DNA of 64,000 nucleotides from an uncultured Mycoplasmatota bacterium (GTDB taxonomy: Bacteria > Bacillota_I > Bacilli_A > RF39 > UBA660), in contig URCH01000001.1 of NCBI GenBank assembly GCA_900546275.1, forward strand, positions 124,001-188,000, read 5' to 3'. The position numbers and the translations under genes are program-made. Numbering within the stretch: position 1 is the stretch's first letter; every line of letters starts with the position of its first letter. This document shows positions 1-9,061 of the stretch, piece by piece. A model generated the notes under the pieces. It was not told the DNA's origin, ran no database searches, and worked only from the letters and a program-made list of their open reading frames with translations.

Positions 1-252
1 TTCAAGGATTGGTTTTAGTTTTTCATCTATTTCATAACATAAAACATATTTTGCTTTTTGTGTTAATTTATCAGTTAATGAACCAGCTCCTGGACCTATT
101 TCAATTACTAAAGTTTCATTGTCTATATGTGATTTATCTATTATAGAATTGATTATATTTTCATCTACTATAAAATTTTGTCCATACTTTTTTTTAAAAT
201 TGAACCCATTAGATGATAAATTATCAGACATTTTTTTAGGGGAATATTCCAT
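1..252 (-). CDS. rsmA: 16S rRNA (adenine1518/1519-N6)-dimethyltransferase, 3' part cut by window edge
   Basis: Only the first 84 residues are present; the rest lies beyond position 1. The visible part has the KsgA/RsmA entry motif KKYGQNF (about residues 21-27) and the SAM-binding loop [10 protein letters not shown] (about 51-60). In this family the enzyme dimethylates two adjacent adenines in the 3' helix of 16S rRNA during small-subunit maturation. The start is the ATG at 250-252, preceded by an AGAGGTG ribosome-binding site. In Bacillus the order is yabE-rnmV-ksgA; here rnmV (5S maturase M5) is absent between the YabE-like gene and rsmA. It has its own promoter and follows a terminator, so it is probably transcribed separately. 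Confidence 0.95.
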   Translation of the reverse strand, partial: MEYSPKKMSDNLSSNGFNFKKKYGQNFIVDENIINSIIDKSHIDNETLVIEIGPGAGSLTDKLTQKAKYVLCYEIDEKLKPILE

Positions 253-271
253 TATCTCACCTCTTTATATG

Positions 272-300
272 ATTATAAAACAAGAAAAATTAATACGCAA
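272..300 (-). promoter_or_regulatory. Sigma-A type promoter of rsmA
   Basis: On the minus strand TTGCGT (295-300) and TATAAT (272-277) are separated by 17 bp, 20 bp upstream of the rsmA start codon. It lies just after the terminator of the preceding gene. Confidence 0.6.
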
Positions 301-301
301 G

Positions 302-329
302 AAAAAAAATCACTTTAATGTAAAAGTGA
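302..329 (-). terminator. Terminator after the YabE-like gene
   Basis: Minus strand: TCACTTT and AAAGTGA arms (310-329) with a 6-nt loop, followed by eight Ts (302-309). Confidence 0.8.
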
Positions 330-334
330 CCTAA

Positions 335-1027
335 TTACCAACCCCATCTTTTTACTGAAAATTTAACATTTCCACTTCTATCAGTTATATTATGTAGTTC
401 TGGATCTGATTGGGTTTTAAAAGCTACATCCACAACGATTTTTCCATCATTTCGCCATGCACTTCTAAGTGCTGATCCAGTATCAAGTACAATTGCTCTA
501 ATAGATGTTCCATCTGACTTAGTAACATCCATTACAGTTCCACATTTAAACAATGAATTATCTGCTGCAACTATTCTTAAATTCCCGTATTGTGAGTCAT
601 TATAATACTCACTATCACTTAAATTATGAACTCCATCGGGTGTTTTGCAGCTAACATTACCAGAACAACCAACGCAGTCTGCGCCATATCCAGTAATTTC
701 ACCACTATAATTATCTTTTGCACCTGTTCCAATTTCCACAACTTCTGTAACTGGTTCTCTAAGAGTTACTTTTTCGCCTTCTACATCATATATAATACCA
801 ACTTCACCCTCAGTTAATACGTTTTTCGTATCACTTGAAATCTTGTCATTATATATTTTTTTTGTTTTATAATCTACTGCTTCTGCAGATGTTATCATAT
901 TTATATTTTCAATGTTGTAAGCAACTTCTATTTTATCACTACTAACATCAGAACCAAACAATGAACTTAGTGCAACAAAAAGTATAGCAATCCATTCTTT
1001 AACTATCTTTAAAAGACATAAACTCAT
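335..1027 (-). CDS. YabE-like G5-3D domain protein (cell-wall active)
   Basis: This 230-residue protein begins with a hydrophobic segment (about residues 8-24) that would export or anchor it. A G5-like region follows (about 55-100), then a C-terminal 3D domain (about 145-228) with the conserved Asp block around LDTGSAL and VVDVAF. 3D domains are related to lytic transglycosylases of the MltA/resuscitation-factor group, so a role in peptidoglycan turnover is likely. The place between tatD and rsmA matches Bacillus yabE. It is shorter than YabE (which has several ubiquitin-like DUF348 repeats), so this is a reduced version. AGAGGTG precedes the ATG. Exact enzymatic activity cannot be read from the sequence. 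Confidence 0.8.
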   Translation of the reverse strand: MSLCLLKIVKEWIAILFVALSSLFGSDVSSDKIEVAYNIENINMITSAEAVDYKTKKIYNDKISSDTKNVLTEGEVGIIYDVEGEKVTLREPVTEVVEIGTGAKDNYSGEITGYGADCVGCSGNVSCKTPDGVHNLSDSEYYNDSQYGNLRIVAADNSLFKCGTVMDVTKSDGTSIRAIVLDTGSALRSAWRNDGKIVVDVAFKTQSDPELHNITDRSGNVKFSVKRWGW

Positions 1028-1066
1028 TTATTCACCTCTTGATTTTCTTAAACTACAATAATCATA

Positions 1067-1834
1067 TCATAAATTCAAAGTCAAATCAAATTCGCTTACT
1101 GCATTATTTGTTGTTTGTTTTAAAACACTATCTAAAGAAATATTTTTAATTTCAGAAATTTTTTTTGCTACATATATAATATTATATGGTTCATTTTTTG
1201 TTCCTCTATATGGCTCTGGAGTCAAATAAGGACTATCAGTTTCTAATAAAAAATATTTTAAATCTATATTTTTAACAACATCAACTAATTTATGAGAATT
1301 TTTAAAGGTTAAAACACCACCTATTCCAAAAACACAATTTATTTTTATAAATTCTAAAGCCATTTCTAAGCTGGAACTATAACAATGTATAACTTTTTTT
1401 AAATCTTTAAATTGTTTTAGTATTTCATATGTTTCTGCAATTGAATCCCTACTATGAATTACAACAGTTTTATTATATTTACGTGCAAGTTCTAGTTGAG
1501 AAATAAATAATTTTTTTTGTTTTTCTTTGTTATAGCCATCATAATGAAAGTCTAATCCTATTTCACCTATTCCAACAACTCTTTTATTATTAATATTATT
1601 TTCTATATGTTTTAACATTTCGTTTAATTGTTCATCAGATTCATTTGCATATTCTGGGTGAATACCAATTGTACAAAATACATTTTTATATTTTTCACTA
1701 AGATTAATACATTCTATATTGGTTTGTTTATCCACACCACTTGTTATAATTATATTGTCATCCATTTTTTTTATTACTTCATCAAGGTTGTCATAATCTT
1801 TTTTTTCTAAATGACAATGAGTATCAATCATCAT
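1067..1834 (-). CDS. tatD: TatD family metal-dependent deoxyribonuclease
   Basis: A 255-residue TIM-barrel hydrolase of the amidohydrolase superfamily. It has the metal-binding DTHCHL motif (about 4-9), GEIGLDFHY (about 92-100, with the bridging Glu), VIHSRDS (about 126), HCYSSS (about 150) and LETDSPYL (about 202), so every catalytic block is present. TatD proteins act as Mg-dependent 3'-5' exonucleases and are ubiquitous housekeeping enzymes. Two Met codons are adjacent at the start; the upstream one is kept because a GGTGA lies 6 nt before it. The gene sits at the place of Bacillus yabD. A strong terminator ends immediately upstream of its ribosome-binding site, so it needs its own start point or read-through. 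Confidence 0.93.
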   Translation of the reverse strand: MMIDTHCHLEKKDYDNLDEVIKKMDDNIIITSGVDKQTNIECINLSEKYKNVFCTIGIHPEYANESDEQLNEMLKHIENNINNKRVVGIGEIGLDFHYDGYNKEKQKKLFISQLELARKYNKTVVIHSRDSIAETYEILKQFKDLKKVIHCYSSSLEMALEFIKINCVFGIGGVLTFKNSHKLVDVVKNIDLKYFLLETDSPYLTPEPYRGTKNEPYNIIYVAKKISEIKNISLDSVLKQTTNNAVSEFDLTLNL

Positions 1835-1845
1835 ATTATATCACC

Positions 1846-1877
1846 AAAAAAAATTATATCACGTAAAGATATAATTT
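1846..1877 (-). terminator. Strong terminator immediately upstream of tatD
   Basis: Minus strand: a perfect 10-bp stem (1868-1877 with 1851-1860), a 7-nt loop and a run of Ts that runs into the tatD ribosome-binding site. It ends transcripts coming from the short transcription unit at 1879-2103 or attenuates tatD. Confidence 0.75.
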
Positions 1878-1878
1878 T

Positions 1879-2042
1879 CTATTTTTTTCTTATAAATTGA
1901 TACCTAATTGAGAAACAAATTATCGTAAATAAATACATTAAATCTATGTAATTAAAATTAATAATTATATTTCTAATTAGAAGAAACAGAAATATCAAAA
2001 ATATTGGTACAACATACTTCACATAATTGCAGTGTTCCAATT
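1879..2042 (-). pseudogene. Possible broken small membrane-protein gene
   Basis: Most of the 1835-2218 gap is one small transcription unit with promoter and terminator. From a TTG at 2040-2042, 10 nt after AGAGAGG, the frame reads a hydrophobic peptide of 21 residues (EHCNYVKYVVPIFLIFLFLL after the start) and stops. Removing two bases at the TTCTTCTCT tract near 1978-1988 would let it continue as a second hydrophobic segment ending in basic residues at the TAG of 1879-1881, about 53 residues in all. This looks like a two-segment membrane protein broken by a dinucleotide insertion, but AT-rich DNA gives hydrophobic frames by chance, so it is weak. Confidence 0.25.
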
Positions 2043-2074
2043 TAGACAGTCCTCTCTATTAAAAACATTTCAAA

Positions 2075-2103
2075 TATACCATAATTAATACCTTTAAACA
2101 ATA
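2075..2103 (-). promoter_or_regulatory. Sigma-A type promoter in the spoVT-tatD gap
   Basis: Minus strand TTGTTT (2098-2103), 17-bp spacer, TATATT (2075-2080). It drives the short unit that ends at the 1846-1877 terminator. Confidence 0.45.
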
Positions 2104-2185
2104 TCATTATTGAAATTTAAAACGACAATTTACAACATTTTACACGTATTCTTGTTTTTTAGACATTTTTTGACATAAAAAAAAG

Positions 2186-2224
2186 AAAAAATATAGATTA
2201 TATTTCATATACTATAACCTATAT
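2186..2224 (-). terminator. Terminator of spoVT
   Basis: Minus strand: 12-bp stem (2213-2224 with 2191-2202, one G-U pair) followed by Ts. The stem includes the spoVT stop codon. Confidence 0.65.
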
Positions 2225-2755
2225 TTCTTTTAATTCAAAATGTAATGTTTTTTCGATAATATTACCTACATTTATTATATTTTCAAAGCTATTATAATTT
2301 ATAAATCCTAATGTTCCATATGTATCACCTGAACTAATTATAGGAATTATTAAATAATTATTTACAGTTTCTGAATTAGATAAATCATTGGTAATTTGAA
2401 AGGTAGATTTCTCATTTTTATAAAGTTTTTGACGTGTATTTAAACATTGGTGTAAAAAATCGCTTATATTTTTACCTACATATTTTATCTTATCTTTTCC
2501 AACATATAATAATATTTTTGATTTATCTGATACGAAAACATCACAAGAATATAATTTATTTACTAATTTAAATATTTCCTCATAATTGTTTAATGAATCT
2601 GAAAATGTTGAAGTTTTTTGTAATTTAATGACATTATTATCTAATGATATTTCTAGCATATCATTTTCAAAAATTTTTAAACTTTTTCTTATTTCTTTAG
2701 GTATAACAATTCTACCCAAAGAATCTATTCTTCTTATTATTCCAGTTGATTTCAT
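2219..2755 (-). CDS. spoVT: Stage V sporulation protein T, AbrB-family regulator
   Basis: The 178-residue protein has an N-terminal swapped-hairpin AbrB DNA-binding domain (about 3-50, with GIIRRIDSLGRIVIPKEIR) and a C-terminal GAF-like domain (about 55-175). This is the architecture and the length of Bacillus SpoVT, which modulates sigma-G-dependent forespore genes. Its position directly downstream of mfd is also that of Bacillus. A GTG six nt upstream is in frame, but it is part of the GAGGTG ribosome-binding site, so the ATG at 2753-2755 is the start. The ligand of the GAF domain is unknown in the family. Confidence 0.92.
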   Translation of the reverse strand: MKSTGIIRRIDSLGRIVIPKEIRKSLKIFENDMLEISLDNNVIKLQKTSTFSDSLNNYEEIFKLVNKLYSCDVFVSDKSKILLYVGKDKIKYVGKNISDFLHQCLNTRQKLYKNEKSTFQITNDLSNSETVNNYLIIPIISSGDTYGTLGFINYNSFENIINVGNIIEKTLHFELKEI

Positions 2756-2807
2756 AAGCACCTCACATTTTTAGATTGGTTCTTATAAATTTTTTTATTC
2801 ACAATTT

Positions 2808-5800
2808 TTATTTTTTTATTGAGTCATTTATAACATCGCACAATTTTATTAAATAATATATATAGTGATTCTCTAATTTAACTATATCAAGAATTATACT
2901 TAATGATCTGTTTTTCATACTAAATCTAAACATTCTAGTTATTGAATTTGCTTCCATGAATAGTTTTTCTCCATCTATTTTTTGAGTTAATAATGGAGGT
3001 AAAATAACTTCTACAAAGTTTTTAGTTTGATTTATTTTTGTTATACCAAGTTTTCTTGCTTTTTTTTCAAATAATTCTTCATACATATATATTATTATAT
3101 CATCTGATACTGTTCCAAATCTATCTTCTATTTGTAATTTAATTTTTTCTAAATTATCAAGCGAATCTATACTATTTATCATCTTGTGAATTTCTATTTT
3201 AAGTGGCACCTCTGAAACATATTTGTCATCAATAGATGTTGATACATCTAAAAGTGGTACTTCTGAGATTAATTCTTCCCTTTTTAAATCTTTATTTACT
3301 TCTTTATTTTGTTGTTTAGATATTTCTTCATTTAACATGTTAAGAAATAATTCTACACCAACAGAATCAATAAAACCTGCTTGTTCACTACCTAAGATAT
3401 CTCCTGCACCTCTTATTGATAGATCTCTAACAGCAATTGAAAAACCACTACCAAGTTCTGTAAATTCTTTAATAACCTTTAATCTTTTAGTAGCTATTTC
3501 AGATAAAATTTTGTGTTTATCGTACATTAAATAACAATAAGCAATTTTATTGCTTCTTCCAACTCTTCCTCTTATTTGGTATAGTTGGGATAAACCAAAT
3601 TTATCGGCATCTAATATTATTAATGTATTAGCATTTGGTATATCTATTCCAGTTTCTATTATTGTTGTACATAGTAATATATCAAATTCTTTGTTAACAA
3701 ACGAAATCATTATATTTTCAAGCTCTGTTTTAGATAATCTTCCATGCGCACACACAATTTTTGCATCTGGTACAATGTTTTGAATTTCTAACTTTTTCTC
3801 TTCCATGTCTTCGATGTTATTATACAATATAAATACCTGACCATTTCTTGAAAGTTCCTTATATATAGACTCTTTTATAATTTGCTTGTTTTCAGCAATT
3901 ACATATGTTTGAATTGGATATCTATCTACAGGAGGTGTTTCAAGTAAAGACAAACTTCTTATTCCTGACATAGACATTTGTAATGTTCTAGGTATTGGCG
4001 TTGCAGATAAGGTTAAAACATCTATATTATTTTTATATTCTTTTATCTGTTCTTTTGCTTTAACACCAAATCTTTGTTCTTCATCTATTATTAATAAACC
4101 TAAGTTCTTAAAATTAATATCTTTACTTAAAATTCTATGAGTACCAATAAGTAAGTCAATATTACCTTTTTCCAAACCAATTTTTATATTTTCAACATCT
4201 TTTGAAGAAGTAAATCTATTAAGTAATTTAATATTTACAGCAAATGATGAAAACCTGTTAAGTGCATTTTGAAAGTGTTGATTTGATAAAATAGTAGTTG
4301 GACATAAAAAAGCTACTTGATATCCAGAAATAATTGCTTTATAAGCAGCACGAAAAGCTACTTCGGTTTTGCCATACCCTACATCACCGCAAAGTAATCT
4401 ATCCATAACCTTACTACTTTCCATATCTTTTTTTATTTCTTCTGTTACTCTTAATTGATCTGGAGTTTCATCATATGGAAAACACTTTTCAAATTCGATT
4501 TGATCTTCATTATCTTTATCAAATTTTATTCCTTTTGAAGCTTCTCTTTCAGCATAAAGTTTCAATAAATCGGATGCTATTGATTCAATTTTTTGTTTAA
4601 CGCGTAATTTTGTTTTTTGCCATTCTTTTGAACCTAACTTATTAATTTTAGGAACTATTCCTTCGTTTGTTGAATACTTACTTATAAGTTCTATTTTTTC
4701 AACAGGAATATAGAGTTTATCAGAATCTTTATATTCTAATTCTAAATAATCTTTTTTAAAACCATTTTTTACAAGTGTTTTTATTCCTATATATCTTCCT
4801 ATTCCATGTGAGTAATGAACTATATAATCACCAACATTTAACTTATTTATATCTCTAATTTTTGTTCCAAGTTTAAAATTTGATTTATATTTAAAATCTG
4901 AAGTTTTTTTATTATATAGTTCATTTTCTGAAATACAAATATATTTATTATACTCAAAACCTGTTTTTATTGATTTTATAATCAAATTTATTTTATTTTC
5001 CACAATATTATTCTCATTTGTAAAAATTATATCTTCTTGGTCAAATTCTAATAGAAATTTGTCAATTTTATATCTATCTCCTAAGCAGATTAAAACTGTT
5101 TTATTTGATTTTATATAACTATTCAAGCGAGATTTAATATCTGATATGGAACCTGTAAAATTTTCTACATCACCGCATATATATCGTTCAGCTAGTTCAG
5201 GTGTATCTAAATTTACATTATCAAATGTTATAAAATCTTTATATATGTTTGGATTTATAGAATAAAAATCATTCATATAAATAGTTGAAGAAGCAATATT
5301 TTGACTAACATTATAATCATTTATTTCTTTCATTAAACTTTCATTAGCTGATTTTATTTCACTATAATTATCAAAAAAAACGAATGATGGTTTGATAAAA
5401 TTATATATATTTGTTGGAGTTAAATATTTTACAAGATTTTTTTGAGATGTTTTAGTTAATTCTATATTCTCATCATCAATCAAAAATTCTGTGTTAGGAT
5501 ATATTTCAATAGATTCAATTGGTTTTATAGTTAATTGATTATCAACATTAAACTCTTTTATTGATTCTATTTCATCGCCAAAAAATTCTATTCTAATTGG
5601 ATTTGTAGAAGATATTGGAAAAATATCTAAAACATATCCACGAGACGCAAAAACACCCGTTTTATCAACTAAAGTTTCACGAGTGTAGCCCATATTAACT
5701 AATTTTTTTTCTAACGATTCTTTATTGTATTCTTTATTCTTATTAATAACTAATTTATTTAATAAATAAATTTCTTTAGGTGGTAAAAACCTTAAATACC

Positions 5801-6122
5801 CCATTAAATTTGTTACTACAATTTTTTTTGTATCAAGTATTTCATTTAAAGTCTCAAGTCTTGTGTTTTTTAGGTCAGGTGATATAGCTAATGCTTCACT
5901 TGTCAAAAAATCATCCATTGGAAACAATAAAACATCTTTTGTATATGAATATATTTCTTGATAAAATTTATTTGCCTCAAAAAGAGTATTAGTAACAACA
6001 AGAATTGAATCTTTATCATGATTAAAATAGTCATAAACATAAAGTGCTTTAAGACTATCATTCAAACCTTGTATTTGTGTACTTTTTTCATTATATTTAA
6101 AAATTTTAGCAAAAAAGGACAT
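2808..6122 (-). CDS. mfd: Transcription-repair coupling factor
   Basis: At 1104 residues it is somewhat shorter than typical Mfd (~1150-1180). Mfd removes RNA polymerase stalled at DNA lesions and recruits UvrA. The UvrB-like N-terminal module is about 1-300. The RNA-polymerase-interacting domain with YIVHYSHGIGRYIGI is near 445. The translocase core has Walker A GDVGYGKTEV (about 580), DEEQ (about 680) and SATPIPRTLQMSM (about 700), and the C-terminal TRCF domain follows. An AAGGAAG site precedes the start. It lies 16 nt downstream of pth, the usual Bacillus neighbour, so they are probably one transcript. Confidence 0.97.
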   Translation of the reverse strand: MSFFAKIFKYNEKSTQIQGLNDSLKALYVYDYFNHDKDSILVVTNTLFEANKFYQEIYSYTKDVLLFPMDDFLTSEALAISPDLKNTRLETLNEILDTKKIVVTNLMGYLRFLPPKEIYLLNKLVINKNKEYNKESLEKKLVNMGYTRETLVDKTGVFASRGYVLDIFPISSTNPIRIEFFGDEIESIKEFNVDNQLTIKPIESIEIYPNTEFLIDDENIELTKTSQKNLVKYLTPTNIYNFIKPSFVFFDNYSEIKSANESLMKEINDYNVSQNIASSTIYMNDFYSINPNIYKDFITFDNVNLDTPELAERYICGDVENFTGSISDIKSRLNSYIKSNKTVLICLGDRYKIDKFLLEFDQEDIIFTNENNIVENKINLIIKSIKTGFEYNKYICISENELYNKKTSDFKYKSNFKLGTKIRDINKLNVGDYIVHYSHGIGRYIGIKTLVKNGFKKDYLELEYKDSDKLYIPVEKIELISKYSTNEGIVPKINKLGSKEWQKTKLRVKQKIESIASDLLKLYAEREASKGIKFDKDNEDQIEFEKCFPYDETPDQLRVTEEIKKDMESSKVMDRLLCGDVGYGKTEVAFRAAYKAIISGYQVAFLCPTTILSNQHFQNALNRFSSFAVNIKLLNRFTSSKDVENIKIGLEKGNIDLLIGTHRILSKDINFKNLGLLIIDEEQRFGVKAKEQIKEYKNNIDVLTLSATPIPRTLQMSMSGIRSLSLLETPPVDRYPIQTYVIAENKQIIKESIYKELSRNGQVFILYNNIEDMEEKKLEIQNIVPDAKIVCAHGRLSKTELENIMISFVNKEFDILLCTTIIETGIDIPNANTLIILDADKFGLSQLYQIRGRVGRSNKIAYCYLMYDKHKILSEIATKRLKVIKEFTELGSGFSIAVRDLSIRGAGDILGSEQAGFIDSVGVELFLNMLNEEISKQQNKEVNKDLKREELISEVPLLDVSTSIDDKYVSEVPLKIEIHKMINSIDSLDNLEKIKLQIEDRFGTVSDDIIIYMYEELFEKKARKLGITKINQTKNFVEVILPPLLTQKIDGEKLFMEANSITRMFRFSMKNRSLSIILDIVKLENHYIYYLIKLCDVINDSIKK

Positions 6123-6138
6123 ATTTTTTCTTCCTTTC

Positions 6139-6696
6139 TTATTTGTTATACTTATTCATTAATTTATCAAAGTTAACGTGAAGATAGTCATCTATTATTT
6201 CAGAAGAAATATTAATTACGGTTTGAAGTTTTAATTTTTCATCTGATGACAATTTCCCTAATACATAATCTTTTGCGTCCAATAATTTATTATTAGATAT
6301 TCCTATTTTTAATCTCTTATATTGTTGGGTACCCAAATGTAACTCAATATTTTTAAGCCCATTATGACCACCACTACTACCTTTATATTTTAATTTGTAT
6401 TTACCTAATTCAATGTCTAAATCATCATTTATAATAAGAATATCATCAATATTTATTTTGTAATATTTTACAAATTTAATTACAACTTCACCAGATAAAT
6501 TAATATATTTTTGAGGTTTTAATAATATTACTTCTTCATTTTCTATACATGTTTTTATATACAATCCACCATCTTTTGATTTTGAAAAAGTCAGATTTTT
6601 TTTATTAGCATAATCATCTAAAACCATAAAACCAATATTATGTCTTGTATTTTCGTATTCTTTTCCTGGATTTCCAAGGCCTACAATTAATTTCAT
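6139..6696 (-). CDS. pth: Peptidyl-tRNA hydrolase
   Basis: A 185-residue Pth that cleaves the ester bond of peptidyl-tRNA released from stalled ribosomes. The signature GLGNPGKEYENTRHNIGF is at residues 6-23 and contains the catalytic His. The substrate-binding Asn and Asp positions (LKPQKYINLSG, NDDLDIELGKYKLKYKGSSGGHNGL) are also kept. Length is normal. The AGGTG site is well spaced from the ATG. The gene precedes mfd as in Bacillus and follows rsmI with 8 nt between. Confidence 0.96.
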   Translation of the reverse strand: MKLIVGLGNPGKEYENTRHNIGFMVLDDYANKKNLTFSKSKDGGLYIKTCIENEEVILLKPQKYINLSGEVVIKFVKYYKINIDDILIINDDLDIELGKYKLKYKGSSGGHNGLKNIELHLGTQQYKRLKIGISNNKLLDAKDYVLGKLSSDEKLKLQTVINISSEIIDDYLHVNFDKLMNKYNK

Positions 6697-6704
6697 TATT
6701 TCAC

Positions 6705-7547
6705 CTACTTTTTAATTCCATGATATTCATTATAAACTTCAGTTCTAGAAATATTTCTTTCACTTGAAACTATTTTTATTGCATCTTTTAAAGTATTTCC
6801 CAGTGCAACAATCGAATTTACATGTTCAATAATTGTTAAATTGTCATAGTTTTTGCCTTGTTTATTACCATCCACAACAATTACTATTTCACCCTTAATG
6901 TCAACTATTTGTTCTATTAATTCTTTTATTGTTCCTCTATATACTTCTTCGAACTTTTTACTTATTTCCCGGGAAATACATATTTCGCGATTTCCCAACA
7001 CCTCTAACATATCTAATAATGTTTTTTGAATTCGATGTGGGGCCTCATAAAAAATCAAAGTTGGAGTTTCATATTTTAATTCTTCTAGTTCTTTTTTTCT
7101 TTTTGATTCTTTACTATTTAAAAAGCCATAAAATAAAAATGGCATTGGTGATAAACCAGACATTATAAGAGCGGGAATTAAAGCAGTTGGACCTGGTAAA
7201 CCAACAACATTATATCCTATATTTATTGCATATTTAGCTAACACAAAACCAGGATCGCTTATAATAGGAGTTCCTCTGTCAGTAACAAGTGCTATATCAT
7301 AACCTTGTTCTAAGTAGTTTTTAAGTTTTTGTTTATTTTCATTTTCATTAAAATTATGATTAGCTATTAGTTTTTTTGTTATATCTAAACTTTTTAGCAG
7401 TTGGGCAGTAACACGAGTATCTTCCGAAAATATTGCTTCTACATTTTTCAGAATATTTATTGCTCTTAATGTTATATCTTCCATATTACCAATTGGTGTT
7501 GGTACCAAATATAAAGTAGGACTTTTATCATAACTTTTTTGTGACAT
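6705..7547 (-). CDS. rsmI: 16S rRNA (cytidine1402-2'-O)-methyltransferase
   Basis: A 280-residue tetrapyrrole-methylase-fold enzyme that 2'-O-methylates C1402 in the ribosomal P site. Diagnostic blocks are LYLVPTPIGNMEDIT (about 13-27), SEDTRVTAQLLKSL (about 41-54), ALVTDRGTPIISDPGF (about 85-100) and GLPGPTALIPALIMSGL (about 117-133). TDRGTP is a variant of the usual SDAGTP. GGAGG precedes the start. A perfect Noc-binding palindrome is embedded in the coding sequence at 6963-6978. Confidence 0.95.
   Translation of the reverse strand: MSQKSYDKSPTLYLVPTPIGNMEDITLRAINILKNVEAIFSEDTRVTAQLLKSLDITKKLIANHNFNENENKQKLKNYLEQGYDIALVTDRGTPIISDPGFVLAKYAINIGYNVVGLPGPTALIPALIMSGLSPMPFLFYGFLNSKESKRKKELEELKYETPTLIFYEAPHRIQKTLLDMLEVLGNREICISREISKKFEEVYRGTIKELIEQIVDIKGEIVIVVDGNKQGKNYDNLTIIEHVNSIVALGNTLKDAIKIVSSERNISRTEVYNEYHGIKK
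6963..6978. promoter_or_regulatory. Perfect Noc-binding site (NBS) inside rsmI
   Basis: The 16-bp perfect palindrome TATTTCCCGGGAAATA contains the 14-bp consensus known for Bacillus Noc (ATTTCCCGGGAAAT). It is GC-rich for this genome. The window also encodes a Noc-type protein (29823-31427), which makes functional binding plausible. Confidence 0.7.
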
Positions 7548-7560
7548 ACTATAACCTCCG

Positions 7561-8280
7561 TTAAATAAAATATTTTTTTATTTCTTCAGTATATTCACCA
7601 TTATCCATATGAGTATATATTGGAGGAAGTATTTTTAAACCTGGATTTCCATTTTTTCTTCCTTCAATTAATACTATATTAGAGTCTTTATCTTTTTTTG
7701 GATAAATAAACTGCATTTTTTTTGGTTCTATATTATTTTTTTTCATTTCATCCAATATTTCAACTATTCTTTCAGGTCTATGGACTATAGCAATTACTCC
7801 ATTATTTTTTAGTAATTTACGAGCTATTTTGAATACATCTGATAATGTTAAATTAATCTCATGACGTGCTAAGGTTTTATATATATCTTTTTTAAAATTT
7901 GATTGTTCGTTTACCTTAAAAAAAGGAGGATTGCAAGTAATAACATCAAAATATTCATTATCATATTTTTTTGAATATTCTTTAATATCATCGTTAATAA
8001 TAGTTATTTTATTTTCTAAATTATTTATTTTTACGGATTCAACAGCTAAATCATATACATCCTTTTGAATTTCTACGCCTATTATATTTGCATCAGTTTT
8101 TGTTGAAAGTATCAAAGGGATTGGTGCATTTCCGCAACCTATATCTAAAACATTTTTAATATTTTTATTAATTGTTACAAAATTAGGTAATAAAATTGAA
8201 TCAAGTGAAAAATTAAACATACTAGGATTTTGAACAATATTAATATTTTTTTCTTTTAATAAATAATTAACTACATTCAT
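7561..8280 (-). CDS. tRNA1(Val) (adenine37-N6)-methyltransferase family protein
   Basis: A 239-residue Rossmann-fold methyltransferase. The SAM loop is VLDIGCGNAPIPL (about 44-56) and the catalytic N6-adenine motif is NPPFFK (about 120-125). The family (Bacillus YabB, E. coli TrmN6) modifies A37 in tRNA1-Val in E. coli; the substrate in Firmicutes is not settled. Its ATG lies 14 nt inside the 3' end of ricT, so the two are translationally coupled, and rsmI follows 13 nt later. The Bacillus order yabA-yabB-yazA-rsmI is preserved without yabA and yazA. Confidence 0.85.
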   Translation of the reverse strand: MNVVNYLLKEKNINIVQNPSMFNFSLDSILLPNFVTINKNIKNVLDIGCGNAPIPLILSTKTDANIIGVEIQKDVYDLAVESVKINNLENKITIINDDIKEYSKKYDNEYFDVITCNPPFFKVNEQSNFKKDIYKTLARHEINLTLSDVFKIARKLLKNNGVIAIVHRPERIVEILDEMKKNNIEPKKMQFIYPKKDKDSNIVLIEGRKNGNPGLKILPPIYTHMDNGEYTEEIKKYFI

Positions 8281-9061
8281 TGCAAATTTTTACCTCTATT
8301 ATTCCTTTGTCCTCAATGTTTACTTTATATGATTGTTTTAATATATCAACTGATATAACTTTTCCTTGACCTTCAGGAATCTTAACAATTTGTCCAACTG
8401 ATGGCAGATTTTTTTTACAAGATTTGTAATTATCATCTTCATATGTAAGACAACAAAGTAATCTACCGCATAAACCGTTAATTTTATTTGGATTTAATGA
8501 AACATTTTGATTTTTAGCCATGTTAACTGATACTGAATCCATATTATTCAAAAATGAACTGCAACATAATTTTCTACCACATGGACCACATCCACCAATT
8601 TCTTTTGCTTTATCACGTGCTCCTATTTGTCTTAATTCAATTCTCGTTTTATATTTATTAGCCAATTCTTTTGCTAATTCCCTAAAATCAACCCTTGTAT
8701 CTGATAAAAATCTAAATAATAATTTATCCCTATCAAGTGTATACATAGAATCTATTAAATATATTTTCATGTTAAGGTTTTCTGAAATTTTTCTTGCCTC
8801 GTTCAATGCTAATTTTGCATCTTTTATATTTTTTGTATGTTTTTTTAAATCTTCACGATCTGCAATTCTCATTATAGATTTTAATGGAGTAGCTAATTGA
8901 TTATCATTTAATTTAAAATTTGATTTTTTTACATATGCATATTGAATTCCATGTTCTGTTTTAACTATTACATGTGTGTTCTCACTTAATACTAAATTGT
9001 TTGGAGAAAAATAATACACATGACCATTTTCTTTAAATGAAATTCCTACTACATCTATCAT
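8267..9061 (-). CDS. ricT: RicT/YaaT, PSP1-domain subunit of the RicAFT complex
   Basis: A 264-residue PSP1 protein. The C-terminal half has the cysteine-rich signature GGCGPCGRKLCC ... GLCGRLLCC (about residues 155-210), the family's iron-sulphur ligands. In Bacillus, RicT with RicA and RicF promotes RNase Y-dependent mRNA maturation and is needed for competence, sporulation and biofilm formation. That fits the presence of comK and sporulation genes in the same window. Start and stop overlap as ATGA with holB, with GGAGGG placed inside the end of holB. Confidence 0.92.
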   Translation of the reverse strand: MIDVVGISFKENGHVYYFSPNNLVLSENTHVIVKTEHGIQYAYVKKSNFKLNDNQLATPLKSIMRIADREDLKKHTKNIKDAKLALNEARKISENLNMKIYLIDSMYTLDRDKLLFRFLSDTRVDFRELAKELANKYKTRIELRQIGARDKAKEIGGCGPCGRKLCCSSFLNNMDSVSVNMAKNQNVSLNPNKINGLCGRLLCCLTYEDDNYKSCKKNLPSVGQIVKIPEGQGKVISVDILKQSYKVNIEDKGIIEVKICNECS

